A stretch of DNA of 64,000 nucleotides from an uncultured Planctomycetota bacterium (lineage in GTDB: Bacteria > Planctomycetota > UBA1135 > GCA-002686595): assembly GCA_903928115.1 (NCBI GenBank), contig CAIYPP010000032.1:1-64000 (forward strand). The letters are read 5' to 3'. Positions within the stretch are counted from its first letter, which is position 1; each line of letters starts with the position of its first letter. Positions 57,886 through 64,000 of this stretch are shown in pieces. The position numbers and the translations under genes are program-made. Under the pieces are notes generated by a model. The model was not told where the DNA came from. It saw only the letters and a program-made list of their open reading frames with translations, and did no database searches.

Positions 57886-59373
57886 ATGGAGTCCGTGCAG
57901 CTGACCCCACCGCAGCGACTCAGCGGCCTTCCCACGTGGGGACCGCTCGGCGTGGCCGCAGCTGCGCTCGCGTGGCTCGTCCTGCGCACCTCGGCCCACG
58001 GCATCGGCCTCGACAGCGACGGCGCCCAGTATTTGGCCGCTGCCGCGAGCCTTCGGGAGGGCGACGGATGGCTCGGTGTCGACGGAGCGCCCTACACGCT
58101 GTGGCCCCCGCTCTATCCACTGTGCATCGCACTGCTCGAGCTCGTCGGAATGAGCGCGAGCGCCGCGGTCCGCGTCCTCCACATGGCCGCCCTCGCGACG
58201 AGCGTGCTGCTCGCCGGAAGTATCAGCTGGCGCCTGACGGGCTCGCGGGCGATCCCATCCTTGGCCGCCGCGGCCGTCGCTTGGACTCTGATGCCCGGCG
58301 CGGAGCAGGCGTGGAGCGAGTGCGCGTTTGCTGTGTGGACGCTGCTCGCGTTCTCGTGCCTCCTGCGATGGAGCGTGAGCCGTGCACGCACGGACTTCGC
58401 CGCGCTCGCTGCGGCCTGCGCGCTGGCGATTCTCCAGCGCTACGTCGGCATCCTCGTGCTCGGCTGGATCGCCATCGGCGTGGCGTGGATCGAGCGCGAG
58501 AACGGCTGGAGCCGTGCGCTGCGCCGTGCGGGAGTGCTCACGGTCGCGGCGCTCGCCCCCACTTCGATCTGGCTCGCGCGCAACGCCATGCTCGGAGCGG
58601 CCGATACCTCGCGCCGTGGTGCACCGAGCGACGACTGGATGTACGACCTGCGTGGAATGCTGTCGCAGCTCGTCCCGACGTCGGCTCCACTCGAACCGGC
58701 CGCGATCGCCGCAGCTCTGCTGCTCGCCGCAGGCACCGTGCTCGCGCTGCGCTCCCACCGTGGGCCCGCGGTGCGCTGCCTCGCGCTATTCCCTCTCGCG
58801 TTTGGCGCAGGGCTCGTCGTGCTCCGGCACCTCGTGGAGTTCGACCCGATCGACGAGCGACTGATGTCACCGGCCCGCGCGCTCGCGGCGCTGGTCGCCA
58901 CGTGCGCACTCGCTTGGCTTTGGACCTCCGTTCCGGCCCGCGTGCTCGCCTTGGTCGCGGCGCTGCCCCTCGGAATGAGCGCGCTCGAGCAGTGCCGCGC
59001 GCTCCCCGCACGCCTCGATCAAGCACGTAGCGAAGGCCTCGGGCTCTACGACTCCCCGCGCTGGCGCGACTCCGAAGCCGTGCAAGCGCTGCGCGAGCGA
59101 CTTCCCGAGGGAGCGGGCTACTCCAACGAGCCGCACGCGCTCTTCCTGCTCGCCGGCGTTCGTACGCGCGCACTCCCGCCGCGAGCGGCCGGCATCGGCA
59201 GGCTGTACGAACGCTGGTCGAGCGAACCCGCGGCTCCGCGCTGGATCCTGTGGTTCCACTTCAACGTGCGCGCAGAGCTGCCGCATCCTCAGGCGGAGCA
59301 GGCTGTGCGCCTCGTGCGCGAGGAACTCTTCGCCGACGCCGAGCTAGTTCGCGTCGAGCCCGCGCAGGACTGA
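57886..59373 (+). CDS. GT-C-type membrane glycosyltransferase-like protein, paralogue of the 55110 gene
   Basis: A 495-residue polytopic membrane protein. The first loop has GIGLDSDGAQYLAAAASLRE and APYTLWPPLYPLCIALLELVG, matching the order of the paralogue at 55110-56573 (acidic GxDxDxA, then WPPLYP). About ten membrane helices follow and a soluble C-terminal domain (about 400-495). It is divergent from the thioredoxin gene, 212 bases apart. The start at 57886 is chosen because upstream in-frame sequence is basic and not membrane-like; the Shine-Dalgarno is weak. Confidence 0.8.
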   Translation: MESVQLTPPQRLSGLPTWGPLGVAAAALAWLVLRTSAHGIGLDSDGAQYLAAAASLREGDGWLGVDGAPYTLWPPLYPLCIALLELVGMSASAAVRVLHMAALATSVLLAGSISWRLTGSRAIPSLAAAAVAWTLMPGAEQAWSECAFAVWTLLAFSCLLRWSVSRARTDFAALAAACALAILQRYVGILVLGWIAIGVAWIERENGWSRALRRAGVLTVAALAPTSIWLARNAMLGAADTSRRGAPSDDWMYDLRGMLSQLVPTSAPLEPAAIAAALLLAAGTVLALRSHRGPAVRCLALFPLAFGAGLVVLRHLVEFDPIDERLMSPARALAALVATCALAWLWTSVPARVLALVAALPLGMSALEQCRALPARLDQARSEGLGLYDSPRWRDSEAVQALRERLPEGAGYSNEPHALFLLAGVRTRALPPRAAGIGRLYERWSSEPAAPRWILWFHFNVRAELPHPQAEQAVRLVREELFADAELVRVEPAQD

Positions 59374-59386
59374 CGATCGCGCGCCC

Positions 59387-59914
59387 TCAGAAGAGCCGGG
59401 CCAAGAGCGCAAAGCGGACCTCGTCGAGCCCGTCTTCGTTGCCGTGGAACCAGAGGAGCTCCGGCCCCAACGACGCGAACGGGGTGTACCACCAGTCGAG
59501 CCCCGCGGCCGCGTACGTTCCCCACTGGTCGACGCCGATCACCACATCGCTCGACTCGTCTCGCCACTCGAGACCGCCGCGCACGTGCACTCCCAGTGGC
59601 GTTCCCTCGATGCGTGCGCGCGCGCGCAGGCCGGTCTGAACGCGCCACAGATGAACGTCCCCCGCGCCGGAGTCGAGCTCATGCTTGGACCAGTTCGCGC
59701 CAAGTTCCCAGCTCGCGACGATCGGATCATCGTTCAAGTCGTAGCCGCCGCCGAGCGAGACCATCAACGCATCGCCGTAGTCCACCGCGGCGCCGCGCGT
59801 GGGGTCCGCGACCCCAGCGCCGAACTCGATCCACTCCCGCGGCGCCTCGGGGTGCGGAGCCGTGCACGCGCCTGCCAAGATCGCAAGGACCCCGACCGCT
59901 GCAGCTCGCGCCAT
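59387..59914 (-). CDS. Lipoprotein with short beta-barrel-like body
   Basis: 175 residues. The lipoprotein signal ends in LAGAC with the lipidated Cys at 17. The rest is a series of alternating amphipathic strands (DALMVSLGGGYDLN, ASWELGANWSKHEL, LWRVQTGLRARARI, GVHVRGGLEWRDES, YAAAGLDWWYTPF) ending in the typical outer-membrane terminal Phe (FALLARLF). I infer a small outer-membrane barrel-like protein. Its ATG at 59914 overlaps the upstream stop (TGATG), so it is coupled. It is convergent with the GT-C gene, 13 bases apart. Confidence 0.7.
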   Translation of the reverse strand: MARAAAVGVLAILAGACTAPHPEAPREWIEFGAGVADPTRGAAVDYGDALMVSLGGGYDLNDDPIVASWELGANWSKHELDSGAGDVHLWRVQTGLRARARIEGTPLGVHVRGGLEWRDESSDVVIGVDQWGTYAAAGLDWWYTPFASLGPELLWFHGNEDGLDEVRFALLARLF

Positions 59915-60270
59915 CAGGGCACCTTGGGCTCGAACGGCTGTCCGCCGAGGTAGATCAACGGCGTCTTTTGCAGCTCGTAGTGCTGCTGGAGCAGCGCGCC
60001 GAAGAGCCCCATCAGCGGCTCGCACTCGGCCTCCTCGCGCCCCACACCACGGATGTGAGCCACTTCGCGAAACTCGCCGAGGATGCCGAGCTGTGCGATC
60101 GCGCCGTCGTAGACGCCGACGGCGACGCAGTAGGGCTGTCCCGCGCCGTGCGTGTGGTAGTTGAGCACCAACTGCTCCTGCGCAGCCACGGCGTTGCGCA
60201 TCAGCATGGAATAGCGCGGGTGCTGCTCGATGCGCTCGATCACCAACGCGAAGAACTCTGCGGGATTCAT
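59914..60270 (-). CDS. Uncharacterised 118-residue protein
   Basis: Not recognised. Starts MNPAEFFALVIERIEQHPRY from the ATG at 60270; a TTG five codons upstream is less likely. Soluble alpha/beta with QEQLVLNYHTHGAGQPYCVAVG and a helix near 80-105. One Cys. Translationally coupled to the barrel-like lipoprotein (TGATG). No motif to suggest activity. Confidence 0.65.
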   Translation of the reverse strand: MNPAEFFALVIERIEQHPRYSMLMRNAVAAQEQLVLNYHTHGAGQPYCVAVGVYDGAIAQLGILGEFREVAHIRGVGREEAECEPLMGLFGALLQQHYELQKTPLIYLGGQPFEPKVP

Positions 60271-60334
60271 GGCCCCAAGATTCAACCAGAAGCGAAGCGT
60301 CCGTCCAACGCTTCCCAGTGGCCGGTCAAGGAAC

Positions 60335-62665
60335 TCAAGGGGTGAACAGGATCTGCAGGGCGTCCGAGAGGTCGAACTGCACCCCGTCGCGGAACCAGCA
60401 CTGGAAGTTCAGGAGCTCGCCGGGGAGCACGGGCGCGAGCGGTGCCGCAGTCAGGTCGACGGCGTGCGTGAGCGTGGTGCCTGCGCCCGAGTTGACGATC
60501 GGCAAGCGCAGCGCAGGCGTTCCCACGCAGCGCGTCCCGCTACCGAAGGGCGTCGACTGCCGCGAGGTCGCGCAGTAGAAGAGCCCCGCTTTCTGCGGCG
60601 GAACGTTGCTCGCTTGCAGCACCAGATCGTTGGCCGCAACACTGGTCGAGCCACTCGCCGTGATCACCGAACCCAGTGCTCCGCTCTGGCAGTAACGCTC
60701 GATGAGCGAGCACGCGGTGCGCACGACGCGGAAGCCGTCCACACCGGCCTCGACGATCGACCCAGTTCCCGCGTCGGTCGCCGTGAAGCGCACGCGCACA
60801 TTGGCGTTGAAGGCGATGCCTGCAGCGGAAAGCTGCGCTGCGGTCACCTCCGCAGAGCGCCAAGCAGTGCCGTTCGTCGTGTGAGTGGCCACGGTCGCCC
60901 ACGGACCGGACGTGCCGTTCGAGCTCGCCTCGACGAGCAGTCGATCCACGCCGTCGGAAACCGTGAGGTTCAAGTAGTAGAGGTAGCGCAGCGAGCAGCT
61001 CCCGCCCGTGAGGTCCAAGCTCGGGGAAGTGAGCACCACCGAGCCACCGTCGACATCGGTGTTGCCGTTCGCGTTCTGCGTGAGGTAGCACGAGCCCGAA
61101 CCGTCGCCGTCGGACGTAGGATCGTAGGCCCAGTTCGGATCGTTGACCGGCACGCCGCGCTGCCACTGCCCCGTCGATGCGCCGACGACCGCCGTGGTCC
61201 AGCCCTTGTCCGTCTGGAAATTGTCGGAGAACACATCGACCGCGACGCCGCCCGTGAGCGTCGGCGCGTGGAATGCCGTCGGCGCGTTGGGCGGGTTCGT
61301 GAGCAAGCCGCAGGTCGCGGTCTGCGTCGAGATGTAGAACTGCGGGGTGTCAGCGCACTGAGGCGGAGGCAACACGCCCGAGTAGAGCGATCCGGCGCCC
61401 GCCGTCATCGCGAGCGGGGTGAACGCACCGCCGTTGTAGCGATAGTGCAGGGTCGGAGTGCCGGCGACGACTCCGGGGCTCGCTTGGATCTGGATCGTCG
61501 TGCTCACGCCGATCGACAGGCTCGTCGGAATCCCGCCGACGACGCTGAAACCCGCGGCGCAAACGCCCGTCGGCGCCGCCAGCGCCGCCTGAAGTCCGGG
61601 GTGATTCGCGTTCGTGCCCGCGTTGGCCCCGCCGGTCGCAGTGCAACCGCCGTGCGTGTGGATGCCGACCGCCTGTCCCGTCGGCTCGTGGATCACCGGC
61701 GAGCCGCTGTTGCCGCCGGTCGTGTCCGGCGTGTACTGCAGCGTGTTGCCGGAGTTCGTCACCCAACCACCGACATGGGTCTCCTGAACCTGACTCCATG
61801 TCGCGGGGCTGCTGCGCGTTCCGAAGCCCGTCACGCGAATCGGATCGGCGGTGTTGAGCGGCGGCGGAATGCGCAGCTGGTAGCGCACGCCATAGGCCTG
61901 CGCCGGGGTGAGTCCCGTGTTGGAGTTCGGAAACACGCCGAAATAGCCCCAGTCGTTGCCGACCCCCTGTCCGCCGTTGGTCTGTACGTTGGCCGTGTCG
62001 ATCGAGTACTGGTCCTGCGGCGGCGGGTTTTGGATCGAGCCCGTCGAGGTCGAGAGCGGCACGTTGAACTGCAGCACCTGCAGGTTGGCGCCGGTGCAGT
62101 GACCTGCGGTCAGCATGCAGCTGTTGCAGTCGTCGATCACCCAGCCCGTGCATCCCACAGGCACGAGACGTCCCGCGCGATTGTCGTAGGAGAGCACGCG
62201 GTCGTCGGTCGCGCCGCAGATCGACTCCGGCAGTGCCGCGAGCTCGGCCGTGACGGCCTCGAGCACGACTCGACTCGGACCCGTTCCGGGCTGGGCGAGC
62301 ACCTCGACGAGCACCTCGTCACCGTTGAAGTAGGCCGACGTATTGCGCCACTGCTCGACGTGCACCGCGTTGAGCTCCTGCACCGCGGCGTCATAGAGCG
62401 AGGTGATGCGCAGCACCGCTCCCGTGCCCTCGAACACGCTGCCCGCGAGCTCGACCGAAGCGAACTCGAGCCGCAGCCACGCGGCGCCTTCGACCACGAC
62501 GGGGAACGACAGCACGACGGCGGGCTGGGCCCCCAAGTTGGCGTGGGCGCCGGAATCCAGCGGCGTGAGAACGCGGATGGAAGACAGCGGGTCTTGGGCG
62601 CGCGCAGCGGCGCTCGAGAGCAACGCAGCAGCCAAAAGCGCGGAGAGAGAGCGGAGGGACTTCAT
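60335..62665 (-). CDS. Secreted trypsin-like serine protease with C-terminal beta domains
   Basis: A 776-residue exported protein with a 24-residue signal peptide (ARA|Q). Residues about 130-400 are a chymotrypsin-fold protease with H189 (CMLTAGHC), D238 (VGNDWGYFGVF) and S320 (GGNSGSPVIH), the complete triad; nearby cysteines (C150, C172, C180, C183, C190) suggest disulfides. Residues about 410-650 are a jelly-roll-like region (DNFQTDKGWTTAVVG, SLDLTGGSCSLRYLYYLNLT). The last about 125 residues contain ERYCQSGALGSVITASGS and LLNFQCWFRDG, a domain I associate with secreted planctomycete proteins. The start at 62665 fits the signal. Confidence 0.88.
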   Translation of the reverse strand: MKSLRSLSALLAAALLSSAAARAQDPLSSIRVLTPLDSGAHANLGAQPAVVLSFPVVVEGAAWLRLEFASVELAGSVFEGTGAVLRITSLYDAAVQELNAVHVEQWRNTSAYFNGDEVLVEVLAQPGTGPSRVVLEAVTAELAALPESICGATDDRVLSYDNRAGRLVPVGCTGWVIDDCNSCMLTAGHCTGANLQVLQFNVPLSTSTGSIQNPPPQDQYSIDTANVQTNGGQGVGNDWGYFGVFPNSNTGLTPAQAYGVRYQLRIPPPLNTADPIRVTGFGTRSSPATWSQVQETHVGGWVTNSGNTLQYTPDTTGGNSGSPVIHEPTGQAVGIHTHGGCTATGGANAGTNANHPGLQAALAAPTGVCAAGFSVVGGIPTSLSIGVSTTIQIQASPGVVAGTPTLHYRYNGGAFTPLAMTAGAGSLYSGVLPPPQCADTPQFYISTQTATCGLLTNPPNAPTAFHAPTLTGGVAVDVFSDNFQTDKGWTTAVVGASTGQWQRGVPVNDPNWAYDPTSDGDGSGSCYLTQNANGNTDVDGGSVVLTSPSLDLTGGSCSLRYLYYLNLTVSDGVDRLLVEASSNGTSGPWATVATHTTNGTAWRSAEVTAAQLSAAGIAFNANVRVRFTATDAGTGSIVEAGVDGFRVVRTACSLIERYCQSGALGSVITASGSTSVAANDLVLQASNVPPQKAGLFYCATSRQSTPFGSGTRCVGTPALRLPIVNSGAGTTLTHAVDLTAAPLAPVLPGELLNFQCWFRDGVQFDLSDALQILFTP

Positions 62666-62809
62666 CGGGATTTTGTGGGGACGGCGACGGTGGCATCCGG
62701 CGGCAAGCGCCGAACCCTCCACGTCGAAGGTACGGTCGATGGCGCGGGCCCGCTAGGTGCACGGCTCCGCGCCCGACCTTGGACGAAGCCGACGGGCCCG
62801 AGGATCCGG

Positions 62810-62862
62810 AAAAAACTGCCGCGGCCGTCGGCTCCTCCGCGGAGGAGCACGACGGCCGCGGC
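62810..62862 (-). terminator. Strong intrinsic terminator of the ferredoxin gene
   Basis: GCCGCGGCCGTCG (62818-62830) pairs perfectly with CGACGGCCGCGGC (62850-62862). The loop itself is an 18-base perfect palindrome (62831-62848). On the minus strand AG and then six T (62810-62815) follow. It begins 24 bases beyond the stop at 62887. The gene at 60335-62665 starts only 145 bases further on, so it insulates the protease gene. Confidence 0.9.
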
Positions 62863-62886
62863 ATGGGGCTCGACGCCTCGCGGCGC

Positions 62887-63222
<336 letters not shown>

Positions 63223-63319
63223 GGCTTGAGAGGTCCTTTCGGGCCGAGGATTGTCCACATTCGTCCGCGCGGGTAAAGACCTCGGCGGCCCCAAAATACC
63301 CGAGCCGCAGCCGCCCCAC

Positions 63320-64000
63320 GTGACCGCCCGAATCGTTTCGTCCGAGCCGCTCACCCCGCGCTCGATCCTGCGCCTGTGGTGGCCCTTGGCCGCGAGCTGG
63401 CTCCTGATGGGCGCCGAGCTGCCGCTCTTCTCGGCCGTGGTCGCGCGCCTCCCCGACGCCGAGCGCAACCTCGCTGCGTGGGGCTCGCTGGTGTTTCCGA
63501 TCGCGCTGACCATCGAGGCGCCGATCATCATGCTTCTCTCCGCCTCGACGGCCCTGTGTCACGACCGCGCGAGCTACGAACGAGTACGGAGCTTCATGCT
63601 GCGCGCGGGCGCCGCGCTCACCGGACTGCACGCGCTCGTCGCCTTCTCCCCGCTCTTCGACTGGCTCGCGACCACGTTGATCGACGCTCCGGCGGACGTG
63701 ATCGAACCCGGGCGCCTCGGCTTCCAACTGATGCTGCCGTGGACTTGGTCGATCGCCTACCGCCGCTTCCAGCAGGGCATCCTCATCCGCCACGGCAACT
63801 CGCGGGTGATAACGGCGGGCACGCTCGTGCGCATCGCAGCCAACCTCGCCGCTCTCGCGGCGGGCTGGTGGATCGGGGACCTGCCCGGCATCGCGGTCGG
63901 TGCCTGCGCCGTCTCGGCCGGAGTGATGAGCGAGGCCGCGTTCATCGGCGTGCGCGTGCAGCGCGTGCTGCGCGAGCGCGTCTGGACCGCGCCGGCGGCC
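63320..64000 (+). CDS. Membrane protein of the MATE/ANKH-like (MOP) type, C-terminus cut by window edge
   Basis: The first 227 residues from a GTG at 63320; no clear ribosome site, so the start is uncertain. The frame is open to the window end. It has about six membrane helices. The layout ([72 protein letters not shown]) resembles progressive-ankylosis/ANKH-like transporters within the MATE-MVIN superfamily: the Y-R-R-F-x-Q-G-I-L-I-R-H-G block is close to the ANKH pattern around its H-A-G-I-L-L-K-H. Substrate unknown. Confidence 0.7.
   Translation, partial: MTARIVSSEPLTPRSILRLWWPLAASWLLMGAELPLFSAVVARLPDAERNLAAWGSLVFPIALTIEAPIIMLLSASTALCHDRASYERVRSFMLRAGAALTGLHALVAFSPLFDWLATTLIDAPADVIEPGRLGFQLMLPWTWSIAYRRFQQGILIRHGNSRVITAGTLVRIAANLAALAAGWWIGDLPGIAVGACAVSAGVMSEAAFIGVRVQRVLRERVWTAPAA

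Overview
The window is GC-rich, densely coded bacterial chromosome, and I place it in the PVC superphylum, most likely a high-GC planctomycete (Planctomycetota). The evidence is a GreA with a very long N-terminal extension (733 residues, the layout known from chlamydial GreA), secreted proteins ending in a Cys-rich domain that I associate with secreted planctomycete proteins, a very short tmRNA tag (ANDYALAA), FabD with GLSLG in place of GHSLG, and a eukaryote-like UDPGP-type nucleotidyltransferase in a cell-wall operon. The lineage is an inference from memory of these families; no search was run.

Most genes are core housekeeping. On the left, the sdhC-sdhA pair (sdhA cut by the window edge) is followed by a degenerate histidine-phosphatase-like gene, a MaoC hydratase and a GyrI-like lipoprotein. 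Positions 3010-3878 hold no gene I can defend. At 6226-6456 a clear cobalamin riboswitch leads into a secreted protein of probable beta-propeller type (6628-7938), a candidate functional counterpart of the B12-binding propeller BtuG. From 8023 to 12325 on the minus strand lie a UDPGP nucleotidyltransferase, ddl and dapB, joined by 4-base overlaps, then tRNA-Leu, a histidine-kinase-like fragment and a NifU-domain protein. From 12955 to 23126 lie the fatty-acid/phospholipid cluster rpmF-plsX-fabH-fabD-fabG-acpP-fabF, then alaS and recA.

From 23401 to 29852 on the minus strand the transcription order is smpB, ssrA (tmRNA), tkt, a lipoprotein, an LPG-synthase-like membrane protein and a PfkB kinase. 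Next come tRNA-Leu(CAG), two tiny membrane proteins (one a 33-residue ORF immediately downstream of rsmG), rsmG, tRNA-Trp, pcnB, a secreted protein of unknown function, a dihydrouridine synthase, an amidohydrolase-like protein that lacks its metal-binding HxH, an RlmI-type methyltransferase and the long greA. A SahR-like regulator (ArsR HTH plus methyltransferase-fold sensor), with a palindrome immediately upstream of it, precedes ahcY. gluQ and tRNA-Asn follow.

The accessory part is 45818-59373. It holds two multi-domain family 2 glycosyltransferases, a methyltransferase and a convergent sulfotransferase, which together suggest a sulfated or methylated surface glycan or glycoprotein. glnS follows, then two related GT-C-type membrane proteins on either side of a secreted thioredoxin-like protein. 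The right end carries a small beta-barrel-like lipoprotein, an uncharacterised 118-residue protein, a secreted trypsin-like protease with a planctomycete-type C-terminal domain, a 7Fe ferredoxin with a textbook terminator, and the start of a MATE/ANKH-like membrane transporter cut by the window edge.

The strongest leads are the B12-riboswitch/secreted-propeller unit, the SahR-ahcY unit with its operator candidate, the glycan cluster (including a GT-TPR-GT fusion of 850 residues) and the small ORF behind rsmG.
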